From: an uncultured Anderseniella sp.
GTDB taxonomy: Bacteria > Pseudomonadota > Alphaproteobacteria > Rhizobiales > Aestuariivirgaceae
NCBI GenBank assembly: GCA_947488295.1
Contig: CANKYU010000003.1
Coordinates: 434,001 to 498,000, forward strand
DNA length: 64,000 bases
Direction: 5' to 3'
This document shows, in pieces, positions 25,641 to 36,321 of the stretch; positions within the stretch are counted from its first letter, which is position 1, and every line of letters starts with the position of its first letter. The notes under the pieces were generated by a model. That model saw nothing but the letters and a program-made list of their open reading frames with translations, had not been told where the DNA came from and made no database searches. The position numbers and the translations under genes were made by a program.

Positions 25641-28538
25641 ATGAGCGATACCAAGACGGAACGCGATTATTCCACGACGCTGTTCCTGCCCAAAACCGAT
25701 TTTCCCATGCGCGCCGGCCTGCCCAAAAAGGAGCCGGAAATTCTGGCCAAGTGGGAAAGCATGGACCTGTACAAGACCCTGCGCGAGCAGTCGAAAGGAC
25801 GGCCGAAATACGTGCTGCATGACGGCCCGCCCTATGCCAACGGCAACATCCATATCGGCCATGCGCTCAACAAGATCCTGAAAGACCTGATCACCCGCTC
25901 GTTCCAGATGCGCGGCTATGACTCGAATTACGTGCCGGGCTGGGACTGTCACGGTCTGCCGATCGAATGGAAGATCGAGGAAAAATACCGTGCCGCCGGC
26001 AAGGACAAGGACGACGTCTCGGTCAACGAGTTCCGCGAGGAATGCCGCCAGTTCGCCAAACACTGGATCGGTGTCCAGACGGAGGAATTCAAACGTCTTG
26101 GCGTGGTCGGTGACTTTGTCGATCCGTACCTGACCATGAACTTCGAGGCCGAAGCGCGCATCGCCGAAGAGCTGATGAAGTTCGCCATGTCGGGCCAGTT
26201 GTACCGCGGATCCAAGCCGATCATGTGGTCGGTGGTGGAACGCACCGCACTGGCGGAAGCCGAGGTTGAGTACCAGGATTACCAGTCCGACACCGTGTGG
26301 GTGAAGTTCCCGGTGATTGCAGGGGCCGACGCCCTGAAAGATGCATGCATTGTTATCTGGACCACGACCCCGTGGACCATGCCCGGCAACCGGGCGATCT
26401 CGTATGCCGACCGGATCAGCTACGGGCTCTATGAAGTAACCGGCGCGGAAAACGATTTCGGACCGCAGGCCGGCGAGAAGCTGGTGTTTGCCGATAACCT
26501 GGCAGAGGAGTCCTTTACCAAGGCCAAGCTGCAATACAGGCGGCTGTCGGATGTAGCGGCAGACGATCTGTCGGCTGTCACCTGCGCCCACCCCTTGCGC
26601 GGCAGGGGCTATGAGTTCGATGTACCGCTGTTGAACGGTGACCACGTCACCGACGAAGCCGGCACCGGCTTCGTACACACCGCACCCGGCCATGGCCGTG
26701 AAGACTTTGACGCCTGGATGGACAACGCACCCGCTCTCGAAGCACGCGGCATCGATCCGGCGATCCCGTTTACCGTCGGCCCGGACGGCCGCTTCACCAA
26801 GGATGCGCCGGGCTTTGAGGGTGAACAGGTCATCACCGACAAGGGCGACAAGGGCAAGGCCAACGAGGCTGTCATCAAGGCACTGATTGAAGTCGGCATG
26901 CTGTTTGCACGTGGTCGGCTGAAACACACCTATCCGCATTCCTGGCGCTCGAAGAAGCCGGTGATCTTCCGCAACACGCCGCAATGGTTCGTCTACATGG
27001 ACCGCGACATCAACGGCGGCTCCACCTTGCGCGAAGTTGCGCTCAAGGCAATCGATGAGACACGTTTTGTGCCTGCAGCCGGCCAGAACCGCCTGCGTGG
27101 CATGATCGAAGACCGGCCCGACTGGGTTTTGTCGCGCCAGCGCGCCTGGGGTGTGCCTATCGCGGTATTTGCCAATGAGGCAGGCGAGGTTCTCAAGGAC
27201 GAGGCCGTCAACAAGCGCATCTTCGATGCCTTCATGAAAGACGGAGCCGACGCCTGGTATGCAGACGGCGCTGCAGAGCGCTTTCTGGCAGGTGACTATT
27301 CAGCCAATGAATGGTCGCAGGTGCGTGACATACTGGATGTGTGGTTTGATTCAGGATCCACTCATGCCTTCTGCCTGGAACAGCGTGAGGACCTCAAATG
27401 GCCGGCTGACCTGTACCTCGAAGGCTCCGACCAGCACCGCGGCTGGTTCCATTCATCTCTGCTGGAATCCTGCGGCACCCGCGGGCGGGCACCTTACGAC
27501 ACGGTGCTCACCCATGGCTTCACCATGGACGAGCAGGGCCGCAAGATGTCCAAGTCGCTCAACAATTCCACGGCACCGCAGGATGTGATCAAGCAATACG
27601 GCGCTGACATTCTGCGCCTGTGGGTGGCTTCCGTTGACTATGCCGAAGACCAGCGCATCGGTCCTGAAATCATCAAGACCAATGTTGATGCCTATCGCAA
27701 GCTGCGCAATACGGTGCGCTGGATGCTGGGTTCGCTGGCTCATTTCAAGCCGCAAGACAAGGTGTCTGATGCCGACATGCCGGAACTGGAACGACTGATG
27801 CTGTCGCATCTTGCCCGCCTCGATGGTGTGGTGCGCAAGGGCTATGACGAGTTCGATTTCCGGCGTATCTATTCTGCGCTGTCCAATTTCATGACAACGG
27901 ACCTGTCGTCATTCTACTTCGACGTTCGCAAGGACGCGCTGTACTGTGATGCGCCATCTTCCATGCAGCGCCGTGCCGCGCTGACGGTCATCGATCGTAT
28001 TTTCGATTGCGTGGTGTCCTGGCTGGCCCCGGTTCTGGTGTTCACCTGTGACGAGGCCTGGACCCAGCGCCACGGTGACGAGACTTGCGTTCATACGGTT
28101 CAGTTTCCGGACGTCTCGGCCGCATGGCGCGATCAGGACCTGGAAGCCAAGTGGGCCAAGATCATGAAGGTGCGCTCCGTGGTTACCGGCGCGCTGGAAA
28201 TCGAGCGCCGCGAAAAGCGCATCGGATCGTCGCTCGAGTCGGCACCGATTGTTCATATCGCTGATGAAGCCCTGTCTGCCGCTGTTCGTGATATCGACAT
28301 GGCCGAAATCTGCATTACGTCTGATGCAAGGGTTGAGCAGGGCGACGGCCCGGCAGATGCATACCGGCTGGATGAGGTTCGCGGCGTTTCGGTGGTGCCG
28401 GCAATGGCCCAAGGCACCAAGTGTGCCCGTTCCTGGAAAGTCCTGCCCGAGGTTGGCAGTGATGCGGAGTATCCCGACGTGACACCGCGTGACGCCGATG
28501 CCCTGCGCGAGTGGGCCAGGCTGGGTGTGTCCGTTTGA
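25641..28538 (+). CDS. ileS: Isoleucyl-tRNA synthetase
   Basis: 965 aa class Ia aminoacyl-tRNA synthetase charging tRNA-Ile, with an editing domain against valine. HIGH is at residues 71-74 in [16 protein letters not shown] at 635-639, the editing-domain segment [10 protein letters not shown] in the first half, and [10 protein letters not shown] in the catalytic core. The C-terminal zinc ribbon seen in E. coli IleS is mostly lost: only one cysteine (GTKCARSWK) remains. Start ATG 25641 has GGAAG upstream. Its TGA overlaps the lspA ATG by one base (TGATG). Confidence 0.96.
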   Translation: MSDTKTERDYSTTLFLPKTDFPMRAGLPKKEPEILAKWESMDLYKTLREQSKGRPKYVLHDGPPYANGNIHIGHALNKILKDLITRSFQMRGYDSNYVPGWDCHGLPIEWKIEEKYRAAGKDKDDVSVNEFREECRQFAKHWIGVQTEEFKRLGVVGDFVDPYLTMNFEAEARIAEELMKFAMSGQLYRGSKPIMWSVVERTALAEAEVEYQDYQSDTVWVKFPVIAGADALKDACIVIWTTTPWTMPGNRAISYADRISYGLYEVTGAENDFGPQAGEKLVFADNLAEESFTKAKLQYRRLSDVAADDLSAVTCAHPLRGRGYEFDVPLLNGDHVTDEAGTGFVHTAPGHGREDFDAWMDNAPALEARGIDPAIPFTVGPDGRFTKDAPGFEGEQVITDKGDKGKANEAVIKALIEVGMLFARGRLKHTYPHSWRSKKPVIFRNTPQWFVYMDRDINGGSTLREVALKAIDETRFVPAAGQNRLRGMIEDRPDWVLSRQRAWGVPIAVFANEAGEVLKDEAVNKRIFDAFMKDGADAWYADGAAERFLAGDYSANEWSQVRDILDVWFDSGSTHAFCLEQREDLKWPADLYLEGSDQHRGWFHSSLLESCGTRGRAPYDTVLTHGFTMDEQGRKMSKSLNNSTAPQDVIKQYGADILRLWVASVDYAEDQRIGPEIIKTNVDAYRKLRNTVRWMLGSLAHFKPQDKVSDADMPELERLMLSHLARLDGVVRKGYDEFDFRRIYSALSNFMTTDLSSFYFDVRKDALYCDAPSSMQRRAALTVIDRIFDCVVSWLAPVLVFTCDEAWTQRHGDETCVHTVQFPDVSAAWRDQDLEAKWAKIMKVRSVVTGALEIERREKRIGSSLESAPIVHIADEALSAAVRDIDMAEICITSDARVEQGDGPADAYRLDEVRGVSVVPAMAQGTKCARSWKVLPEVGSDAEYPDVTPRDADALREWARLGVSV

Positions 28539-29044
28539 TGATTGCCAGACCTGTGATGTGGGGCCGCCTGTCCGCAGTTGGAGCAGCTCTGGCCCTGCTG
28601 ACTTACATGGTTGATCAGGCGCACAAATGGTACATGATCAAGGTATTCGACATTGCCCGGCACCAGCCCGTGCAGGTGATGCCGGGCTTTGATCTGGTCA
28701 TGGTCTGGAACTACGGCATTTCCTATGGCTGGTTCGCGTCTCATTCCCAGGCGACACGGTGGATACTGATCGTGTTGTCTGTGGCGGTGGCGGTTCTGTT
28801 GTGGGTTTGGCTGGCCCGCCAGGCCAAAGCATTTGTTGCCGCCGCCATCGGCCTGGTGCTGGGTGGCGCGCTGGCCAATGCAACCGACCGGCTTCTGCAT
28901 GGCGCAGTTGCGGACTTTTTTCACCTCTATGTCGCCGGATTTAGCTGGTACGTTTTCAACATCGCCGACATGGCCATCGTTGCAGGCGTGCTTGTGCTGA
29001 TGTATGACTCGGTGACGCACGAGGAAAAACGGACGGATAAGTGA
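28538..29044 (+). CDS. lspA: Lipoprotein signal peptidase (signal peptidase II)
   Basis: 168 aa inner-membrane aspartyl protease that cleaves the signal peptide of diacylglyceryl-modified prolipoproteins. Four helices are visible, with the two conserved boxes NATDRLLHGAVADFF (residues 114-128) and FNIADMAIVAG (140-150) carrying the catalytic aspartates. The start overlaps the ileS stop (TGATG), the classical ileS-lspA coupling. A lipoprotein gene follows within 110 bp, a natural client. Confidence 0.94.
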   Translation: MIARPVMWGRLSAVGAALALLTYMVDQAHKWYMIKVFDIARHQPVQVMPGFDLVMVWNYGISYGWFASHSQATRWILIVLSVAVAVLLWVWLARQAKAFVAAAIGLVLGGALANATDRLLHGAVADFFHLYVAGFSWYVFNIADMAIVAGVLVLMYDSVTHEEKRTDK

Positions 29045-29154
29045 TCCCGTGTGATCGCCTCAAGCCATGCTTTTGCCCTAAACGGCTGTCAGGCGTGGAG
29101 CAATTCCGTCTTGTACTGACATCGACTGCGAACGTTAATGGGAGTGTTTCTGAG

Positions 29155-29703
29155 ATGACGCTTAAGTTTAGCATGCGAACCGGGTTGGCGCTGCTTGTGC
29201 TGCCGTTTCTGGCTGCGTGTTCGGAAACCAGTGTCCTGGATGCCTTCGATTCGGGAAATCGTGGTGACGAGAACGCCGCGATTGTCACCAATCAGCCGCT
29301 GTCTGTGCCGCCTGACCTGTCCTTACGCCAGCCAGGTGCCGCCAATGCACCGGCCCGTGGCAATGGTCTTCAGGTTCAGCAGGGACAGCGTGCTTCTCAG
29401 GCTTATCAGGCACCGCCGCCGCCGCAGCCGCAGACCCAGCAGCCGGCCTGGCAGAATTCTGCTCCAGCTCCTGCACAGCAACAACAGCAACAGGCCTATC
29501 AGGCGCCTCCGGCACCGCGCAAAAATCCGGCCGATGAGCCTTATCTGCGCCACGGCATAAACCCATACAATGCCGATGGCACACGCAAGAAGCAGTCGGT
29601 TCTGGACAAGGAAGCGCGCGCCAAGAAGATCGAGCTGGAACGTGCCAAGAATCCAGATTACGGCACCGTGTTCAATTCGGGAGAACTCTGGACAACCAAC
29701 TAG
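29155..29703 (+). CDS. DUF3035/BamF-like lipoprotein
   Basis: 182 aa. A lipoprotein signal peptide ends in the lipobox LAAC with the lipidated Cys22. The mature N-terminus ENAAIVTNQPLSVPPDLSLRQPG resembles DUF3035 proteins, which in Alphaproteobacteria include BamF, a small subunit of the outer-membrane beta-barrel assembly machine. The middle is a low-complexity proline/glutamine stretch, and the C-terminal third is charged (KEARAKKIELERAKNP). ATG 29155 has GGGAG about 10 bases upstream. It lies between lspA and a pair of M16 proteases, a cell-envelope context. Confidence 0.75.
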   Translation: MTLKFSMRTGLALLVLPFLAACSETSVLDAFDSGNRGDENAAIVTNQPLSVPPDLSLRQPGAANAPARGNGLQVQQGQRASQAYQAPPPPQPQTQQPAWQNSAPAPAQQQQQQAYQAPPAPRKNPADEPYLRHGINPYNADGTRKKQSVLDKEARAKKIELERAKNPDYGTVFNSGELWTTN

Positions 29704-30020
29704 GACTTTCCGACGTCATCTGACTGGTCCGATACAGGATCTGGCAGTCTCATGACCTTGCGAAATATACACGCGGGAACACGAAATTGGTTACGAATAG
29801 TTCAGTAGCGTTAAAAACACACTTCATGCATAGTGCGCGCAATTGATTTGCCCAGGTCAGGTCGCTTTTTTCAAGCGTGCCGGACAAAGCCGAAAACGTG
29901 ACCGTTCAATTAAGTGTCGGAGCAACCCTGCAGGTCAGGGTGAACTCATTTTGCTCCCTCATGTAAACCGGCAGATCAGTGTGGATTTGATAGTGTTGTC
30001 GTGCCAATTGGGAGTTTGCC
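29704..30020. other. 317-bp gap before the M16 protease pair
   Basis: No gene is supported here. A weak hairpin CGCTT-ttttc-AAGCG is near 29868-29882. Presumed to hold the terminator of the lipoprotein gene and the promoter of the protease pair; no clear consensus elements are seen. Confidence 0.3.
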
Positions 30021-31421
30021 TTGTTCAAATCAGTATTGTCCAGCCTGCTTGAAAATGGCCGTGCTGTTTCTTTGGCGCTGTTTGCCCTGATGCTCGCAGT
30101 GGCCGCAACAGCAGCGCCTGCACGGGCGCTCGATGTCGATGTCAGCGAATACACCCTGGACAACGGCATGAAGGTTTTTGTCATTCCCGACCATCGGGCT
30201 CCCGTCGTAACCCACATGGTTTGGGTTCGTGTGGGATCTGCCGATGAGGAATTGGGCAAGTCCGGCATTGCGCATTATCTCGAGCACTTGCTGTTCAAGG
30301 GAACCAAGCGCCTGAAACCCGGCGAATTCTCGAAAATCATCCGCCAGAACGGCGGCGAGGACAACGCGTTTACCAGCTATGATTTCACGGCGTACTTCGA
30401 GCGCATCGCGCCCGACCGGCTTGAGCTGGTCATGGATCTTGGTGCTGATCGGTTTGCAAACGCCGTGTTCGATGACAGGGATATCAAGACCGAACTCGAG
30501 GTGGTCAAGGAAGAGCGCCGTTCGCGCACCGACAACAATCCTGCCGCGCTGCTGCGCGAGCAGCTTTCTGCTGCGGCTTACACCGCTCACACCTATGGCC
30601 GACCGGTGATTGGCTGGATGTCGGAGGTGGAAAAGCTTGCCGCTGTCGATGCGCAGGCGTTTTATCAAAAGTATTACACACCAGCCAATGCAGCTTTGGT
30701 TGTGGCCGGAGATGTTGACCCTGAAGAGGTTCTGGAACTGGCGAAAAAGTACTACGGCAAGCTCAAAAATGACGTTCCGGCACCCAAGCGCGTTCGTACG
30801 CAGGAGCCGGCGCCGATTGCCGCCAAACGGGTCGAAATGTCCGATCCGCGTGTTGCCAGCCCGTCTATTGCCCGCAAGTACCTGGTGCCCGGTGTCAACC
30901 AGGCGCCTCCAGGTGTTTCAGCAACGCTTGATGTTCTCGGCCAGGTACTCGGCAGCGGCTCTTCATCATATCTCTATACCGAACTGGTGATCCGCCAGAA
31001 GGTCGCTTCGCAGGTATCGTCATGGCACAATGGCGACACCCTGGACGGTGGCGAAATCAGTATAAGTCTTTCACCGGCGCCCGGCGTTGACGTCAAGGCC
31101 GCCGAAGAAGCGCTCGATGCTGCCCTGCACAAGCTTTTCAAGGAGGGCGTGTCGGAAGACCGGGTTACGCGCGCGCAAAACCAGCTGGTTGCAAGCAATG
31201 TGTACGCCATCGACAGCCAGTTCCGTTTGGCCTACATATTTGGCGCTGCCTTTGCTATCGGGCAGTCGGTTGAAGAGACCCTGGGATGGACTAACCGCAT
31301 TAAGCAGGTCACCGCAGAACAGGTCAGTGATGCAGCACGTGAATATCTCAAATTGCGGAACTCGGCGACGGGCGTATTGGTGCCGGCGCCATCGAAGGCG
31401 GCAAACGCCTCTTCAAATTGA
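30021..31421 (+). CDS. M16 family zinc metallopeptidase (catalytic partner)
   Basis: 466 aa exported peptidase. Signal peptide with hydrophobic core at about 17-30 and an APARA cleavage site. The inverted zinc motif HYLEH is at residues 85-89 (H85, E88, H89), with the distal glutamate in the VVKEERRSR region. It is followed by the second M16 gene at 37 bp, forming the usual catalytic/non-catalytic pair of bacterial M16B heterodimers that degrade peptides in the periplasm. Start is a TTG with GGGAG six or seven bases upstream; no ATG gives an intact signal peptide. Confidence 0.92.
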   Translation: MFKSVLSSLLENGRAVSLALFALMLAVAATAAPARALDVDVSEYTLDNGMKVFVIPDHRAPVVTHMVWVRVGSADEELGKSGIAHYLEHLLFKGTKRLKPGEFSKIIRQNGGEDNAFTSYDFTAYFERIAPDRLELVMDLGADRFANAVFDDRDIKTELEVVKEERRSRTDNNPAALLREQLSAAAYTAHTYGRPVIGWMSEVEKLAAVDAQAFYQKYYTPANAALVVAGDVDPEEVLELAKKYYGKLKNDVPAPKRVRTQEPAPIAAKRVEMSDPRVASPSIARKYLVPGVNQAPPGVSATLDVLGQVLGSGSSSYLYTELVIRQKVASQVSSWHNGDTLDGGEISISLSPAPGVDVKAAEEALDAALHKLFKEGVSEDRVTRAQNQLVASNVYAIDSQFRLAYIFGAAFAIGQSVEETLGWTNRIKQVTAEQVSDAAREYLKLRNSATGVLVPAPSKAANASSN

Positions 31422-31458
31422 ACCCATTTCCTCCAAGTCACGGAACCGGACGGCAGGC

Positions 31459-32796
31459 ATGAAATTCTTCAAACTTACCACTCTGACGCTGTTAATGAGC
31501 TTGCTTCATATCGCGTACGCGCAGGCGTTCGAGATCCGCGAAGTTGAATCTCCAGGCGGTCTGAACGCCTGGCTGGTGTCCGACAAGACGGTGCCCCTGA
31601 TCACGATGCGTTTCTCCTTTCGCGGCGGCACCATCAACGATCCCGAGAATGCGGCGGGCCGGTCTTATTTTCTGTCCGGCATGCTGGATGAGGGGGCCGG
31701 TGATCTGAAGTCCCAGGAATTCCAGCAACGTATGTCGGAACTGGCAATTCGCATGTCGTATGATACCGATCGCGAACACTTTACCGGTTCGTTCCAGACC
31801 TTGTCGGAAAACAAGGATGCCGCCTTCGACCTGCTGCGGCTTGCAGTAACCGAACCGCGCTTCGATGCTGAGCCGATGGACAAGGTACGCGGTCAGATTC
31901 TGCTTGGCATCAAGGGTGACGAAGAAAACCCCGGTCGCATCGCCAGCAAGGCGTTGTTGAAGACCATGCTTGGCGACCATCCCTATGCCCGTGTCGCCAA
32001 GGGTGACGCCGACAGTGTGTCGTCCATGAAGCCGAAAGACCTGAAGGAGGCATGGTCCTCCATTTTTGTGCGCGATCACCTGCAGATTGCCGTTGTCGGC
32101 GACATTACCGCCGAAGAACTGGGACCACTGCTCGACAAGGTATTCGGTGCGTTGCCGAAACAGGGAAAGAACATCTCGATACCTGATCTGAAAGCACCGG
32201 AGAAGGGCTCTATTACCATAGTGGAGCGCAAGATCCCACAGTCGGTGATGTCATTCGCCATGCCGGGGCTGGTCCGCAGCGATCCGGATTTCATTACCGC
32301 CTATGTAATGAATTTCGTGCTTGGAGACGGCGGTTTTGGATCGCGCCTGATGGAAGAAGTCCGCGAGAAGCGCGGCCTTACCTATGGAATCTATACCGGC
32401 CTGGCCTCATGGACGAACGGTGGCTTGCTGATCGGCTCGGTGTCCACCCAGAACGCCAAGGCGGGCGAAACCCTCGATGTGCTGCGGGCAGAGCTTGTGA
32501 AGATGGCCGAGAAGGGGCCAACTGAGGAAGAACTCGAACAGGCAAAGACCTATCTCACCGGATCTTATGCGCTTCGCTTCGACAGCGGCAGCAAGATTGC
32601 CAGCCAGTTGCTGGGAATTCAGCAGGACAATCTTGGGATCGATTATGTGGAAAAGCGCAATGATCTGATCAGGGCGGTCACGGTTGAAGATGCCAGGCGT
32701 GTTGCCAAACGGCTGATCGATCCTGAGGCACTGACAATTTCCATTGTCGGACGGCCGGAAGGAATTCCGCTGCGAACCGGAGAAGCGCCGGGCTGA
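31459..32796 (+). CDS. M16 family peptidase-like protein (non-catalytic partner)
   Basis: 445 aa with signal peptide (MKFFKLTTLTLLMSLLHIAYAQA). It aligns in architecture with the upstream gene, but at the zinc site it has YFLSGMLDEG instead of HxxEH, so it cannot bind zinc the same way. It keeps the REKRGLTYGIY segment, matching the R/Y substrate-binding pair that the non-catalytic M16B subunit contributes. The pair should function as one heterodimer; reading is tightly linked (37 bp gap). Confidence 0.9.
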   Translation: MKFFKLTTLTLLMSLLHIAYAQAFEIREVESPGGLNAWLVSDKTVPLITMRFSFRGGTINDPENAAGRSYFLSGMLDEGAGDLKSQEFQQRMSELAIRMSYDTDREHFTGSFQTLSENKDAAFDLLRLAVTEPRFDAEPMDKVRGQILLGIKGDEENPGRIASKALLKTMLGDHPYARVAKGDADSVSSMKPKDLKEAWSSIFVRDHLQIAVVGDITAEELGPLLDKVFGALPKQGKNISIPDLKAPEKGSITIVERKIPQSVMSFAMPGLVRSDPDFITAYVMNFVLGDGGFGSRLMEEVREKRGLTYGIYTGLASWTNGGLLIGSVSTQNAKAGETLDVLRAELVKMAEKGPTEEELEQAKTYLTGSYALRFDSGSKIASQLLGIQQDNLGIDYVEKRNDLIRAVTVEDARRVAKRLIDPEALTISIVGRPEGIPLRTGEAPG

Positions 32797-33092
32797 GCGC
32801 CGGGTGCCGTAAGAGCACCATATCATCGGGCATGGACTTCCATATAACCGGATTGGTTCATGCCTGAATCATAAACCTATTTATTTCAACAGATTAGGCG
32901 CAGATGTTGCGGTAATGCAGTTTGCGCTGGCTCCCAACTTGCGCTAAAGCAGGTCTCGTAAAAACGCGTGCGGTTTTGCGAATGAAGACGTGCTAAAAAC
33001 AAGATTTGGGGCATGGGGTTTGATTCCGTCGAAACCTGAATGGCTCAAACAACAGTGTGGTTGTTATTTTGCGGTTCCAGGGGCCTGCCTGA

Positions 33093-34412
33093 ATGAGCGT
33101 TTCAAACGGCGCATTTATTCATGATATTTCGGGCTGCATGTCGGCGCATGTGGGTTATGCGGGGTTGAGTGATTCCGATCTGGCTGTGTATATGGAAAGG
33201 GCCGGTGAGGCCCGTGCGCGCCTGTGTGCCATGCATAAGCAGCACTCGCTGCCACTGACGCGGCTGCCCCAGAAAATAGACGATCTCGCCTCATGCAAGA
33301 TGGCCGCGATGTTCCTGCGGGACGGGGCGACCGACATCGTTTTTCTCGGCACCGGCGGATCCTCGCTGGGTGCGCAGGCAATCATGCAACTGGCCGGTTA
33401 CCGGGTGCCTGGGTGTGAAGCAAATATCGGTGCCCGACTGCATTTTTTTGACAATCTGGATGCCTCTACAATTACCGAAGCGTTCGCCTCATTGCCGTTG
33501 GCGACCACGAAGGCAGTGGTCATATCCAAATCCGGCGGTACACCTGAAACAATGGTGCAGATACTCTGCCTGCTTGGCGCACTCGAAAATGCCGGACTTC
33601 GGCCTGCCAATCACATCGTTGCCTTGAGCGAGCCTGGCGATCCTCACCACAATCCGCTGCTGAGGCTTGCGCGCATTCACCGGTTGATGCTGCTGGATCA
33701 TGACCCGCATGTGGGAGGGCGGTTTTCAGCCCTGTCGAATGTGGGATTGCTGCCGGCGCTCGTGGCGGGTCTGGACGGCCTTGCCATTCGAAAGGGCGCC
33801 GGTGACATCATGCAGGCCGTGCTCGCGGGCGATAACGCCTCGCCGGTCATCGGGGCGGCCGTTTGTGTGGCGCTTCAGGAAACCCGCGGCATGAACGTTT
33901 CGGTGATGATGCCTTATGCGGATCGGTTGCGGTTGTTTTCCAACTGGTATGTGCAATTGTGGGCCGAGAGCCTCGGCAAGAACGGCCTCGGGTCCCAGCC
34001 GGTTGCAGCCGCCGGGCCGGTTGACCAGCATAGCCAGATGCAGCTTTTTCTGGATGGTTCCGAAGGCCGTCTGGTGAACCTGATCTTTCCGGCGACAAAG
34101 AAGCAGGGACCGCGCCTGCCTGACCAGTTGGCTTCGGACCCGTTGCTGGGCTATCTGGCCGGACGCATGGTCGGGGACGTTACCGCCTGCCAGCAGAGCG
34201 CCGCCGTCGAGGTGCTGGTACGCAATGGCAGGCCGGTCAGGGTGATCGCCGTGGACAGGGTGGATGAGCGCACGCTTGGTGCCCTGATGATGCATTTCAT
34301 GCTTGAAACCATCCTGGCAGGCTTCATGATGAACATTGATCCTTTTGATCAGCCTGCCGTTGAGCAGGGCAAGGTACTGACCCGGGATTATCTTGCCGCC
34401 ATGAAATCGTAA
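33093..34412 (+). CDS. pgi: Glucose-6-phosphate isomerase
   Basis: 439 aa SIS-fold enzyme interconverting glucose 6-phosphate and fructose 6-phosphate. GTGGSSLGAQ and VISKSGGTPETM are the sugar-phosphate binding segments; QLWAESLGKNGLGSQPV and the DQHSQMQLFLDG signature carry the catalytic Glu and His regions. It is shorter than E. coli Pgi (~550 aa) and near the compact type of Bacillus and many alphaproteobacteria. AGGGG lies upstream of the ATG. A 296-bp region without genes precedes it. Confidence 0.92.
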   Translation: MSVSNGAFIHDISGCMSAHVGYAGLSDSDLAVYMERAGEARARLCAMHKQHSLPLTRLPQKIDDLASCKMAAMFLRDGATDIVFLGTGGSSLGAQAIMQLAGYRVPGCEANIGARLHFFDNLDASTITEAFASLPLATTKAVVISKSGGTPETMVQILCLLGALENAGLRPANHIVALSEPGDPHHNPLLRLARIHRLMLLDHDPHVGGRFSALSNVGLLPALVAGLDGLAIRKGAGDIMQAVLAGDNASPVIGAAVCVALQETRGMNVSVMMPYADRLRLFSNWYVQLWAESLGKNGLGSQPVAAAGPVDQHSQMQLFLDGSEGRLVNLIFPATKKQGPRLPDQLASDPLLGYLAGRMVGDVTACQQSAAVEVLVRNGRPVRVIAVDRVDERTLGALMMHFMLETILAGFMMNIDPFDQPAVEQGKVLTRDYLAAMKS

Positions 34413-34516
34413 ACCGGGTGGCGGCGAGCACCGGATTGCCTGAAAGATATCGGGACAGTTTCAAAACTCTGAAAACCTGTGCTCCAGACCGAAGGAAAGG
34501 CCAGAAGCGGCAAACC

Positions 34517-36268
34517 ATGATCCGCAAGCTTTCAGAAAATACCATCAATCGTATTGCCGCCGGCGAGGTCATTGAACGTCCCGCCAGTGTGGTCAAGGAA
34601 CTGGTGGAGAATGCGCTGGACGCCGGCAGTACAGTCATCGAGGTGGCTCTGTCCGCCGGTGGCAGGTCAATGATACGTGTTGCCGATAACGGCCTTGGCA
34701 TGACGGCACCGGAGCTGGAGCTTGCCGTGGAACGCCACGCCACGTCGAAGCTGGCCGAGGACGACCTTGTCAACATCCGCACATTGGGATTTCGCGGTGA
34801 GGCGTTGCCGTCCATCGCAGCGGTGTCACGCCTGAAAATCCTGTCGCGTCCGCGCGCAGGCGGAGATGCGCATGAGATCAGGGTTGAGGGCGGGCGCAAG
34901 CAGGCCGTTCGTCCGGCGGCCCATTCAGACGGCACCGTCATTGAGGTCACCGACCTGTTCTTTGCCGTGCCGGCGCGGCTCAAGTTTCTGAAGTCGGAGC
35001 GCGCCGAAACCGCTGAAGCAGCCGACGTGGTCCGCCGCCTTGCCATGGCCCATCCGGACGTCCGGTTCACCATGACGTCTGATGGGCGATCGCTGGTTGA
35101 TCTTCGCGAAGGTGAACTTGAGGACCGTATTCACGCGGTGATGGGGCGGGAATTCAAGGGCAACACCGTTGCCATCGATGCTGTGCGCGAGACGGTCACA
35201 CTGACCGGGCTGGTCAGTTTGCCGACATATCACAGGGCACAGGCCAACCAGCAGTATGTCCACGTCAATGGCCGTCCCGTGCGCGACAAGGTCATCGCCG
35301 GTGCCTTGCGTGGTGCCTATGCTGATTACATGATGCGCGGTCGCCATCCGGCTGTGGCGCTTTTCCTGACCGTGCCGCCGGACGAGGTGGACGTGAACGT
35401 TCACCCGGCCAAGACCGAAGTACGGTTTCGCGACCAGGCCCTGGTGCGTGGCCTGATTGTCGGCTCCATCCGTCAGGCGCTGGCCGATGCCGGTCACCGG
35501 GCATCGAATACGGTGGGTGCCGGCACCATCAACTCGTTCCGCCCCGAGACTGCTTCCTATCAACAGCAGCCGCAGACCTGGACATCGCCGCCACGCCCCG
35601 GGTTTCAGGAAACCCAGGCTGCGTTTGAGGCGTTTGCCCCGCCATCAGGCGCCGGTGTCAGCGAGGCGCCGGCCGATGATGACCTGGATACACCGCTGGG
35701 CGCGCCGCGCACCCAGCTGCACGAGAACTACATCATCTCCCAGACCCGCGATGGCGTGGTCATCGTGGACCAGCATGCTGCGCACGAACGGCTGGTGTAT
35801 GAGAAAATGAAGGCCCAGTTTGCCGCTTCGGGCATTGCCCGACAGCCTCTGCTGGTGCCGGAAATCGTCGACCTGGATGCAGCATCCGCCGAACGCCTGC
35901 TGGACGCGGCTGCTGATCTGGCCGCATCCGGACTGGTGATCGACGGCTTTGGCCCGGCCTCAATCGCGGTTCGCGAAGTGCCGTCCCTGATTGCCGGCGG
36001 CAACATCGCCAAGCTGATCAGGGACGTGGCCGATGACCTTGAAACATTTGAAGCCTCGACCGGGGTGCGCGAACGGGTGGATCATGTGCTGTCGACCATG
36101 GCCTGTCACGGATCGGTGCGCTCGGGCAGGCGGCTCAAGCCGGAGGAAATGAATGCACTGCTCAGGGAAATGGAAGCCACGCCACACTCCGGCCAGTGCA
36201 ACCACGGCAGACCCACCTATGTCGAATTGAAGCTGTCGGACATCGAGCGTTTATTTGGCCGGAGTTGA
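34517..36268 (+). CDS. mutL: DNA mismatch repair protein MutL
   Basis: 583 aa. The N-terminal GHKL ATPase shows INRIAAGEVIERPASVVKEL, DNGLGM and RGEALPSI; the second N-terminal domain contains VNVHPAKTEVRF. The C-terminal dimerisation domain begins at about residue 395 and contains DQHAAHERLVYE at 418-429, which fits the DQHA(X)2E(X)4E metal site of endonuclease-active MutL; ACHGSVRSG and CNHGRP follow. It is therefore predicted to nick DNA itself, as in bacteria without MutH. ATG 34517 is chosen because the MutL core starts there; upstream residues in frame are unrelated. Confidence 0.95.
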   Translation: MIRKLSENTINRIAAGEVIERPASVVKELVENALDAGSTVIEVALSAGGRSMIRVADNGLGMTAPELELAVERHATSKLAEDDLVNIRTLGFRGEALPSIAAVSRLKILSRPRAGGDAHEIRVEGGRKQAVRPAAHSDGTVIEVTDLFFAVPARLKFLKSERAETAEAADVVRRLAMAHPDVRFTMTSDGRSLVDLREGELEDRIHAVMGREFKGNTVAIDAVRETVTLTGLVSLPTYHRAQANQQYVHVNGRPVRDKVIAGALRGAYADYMMRGRHPAVALFLTVPPDEVDVNVHPAKTEVRFRDQALVRGLIVGSIRQALADAGHRASNTVGAGTINSFRPETASYQQQPQTWTSPPRPGFQETQAAFEAFAPPSGAGVSEAPADDDLDTPLGAPRTQLHENYIISQTRDGVVIVDQHAAHERLVYEKMKAQFAASGIARQPLLVPEIVDLDAASAERLLDAAADLAASGLVIDGFGPASIAVREVPSLIAGGNIAKLIRDVADDLETFEASTGVRERVDHVLSTMACHGSVRSGRRLKPEEMNALLREMEATPHSGQCNHGRPTYVELKLSDIERLFGRS

Positions 36269-36321
36269 GACTGCATCTTTGAGCAAATAAACATCAATTG
36301 CGAAACCGAACTGTACCAATT

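Noticed and set aside
25599..26984. 461-codon open frame on the minus strand
   Set aside because: Antisense to ileS, which has HIGH, editing and KMSKS motifs in frame; composition typical of a shadow.
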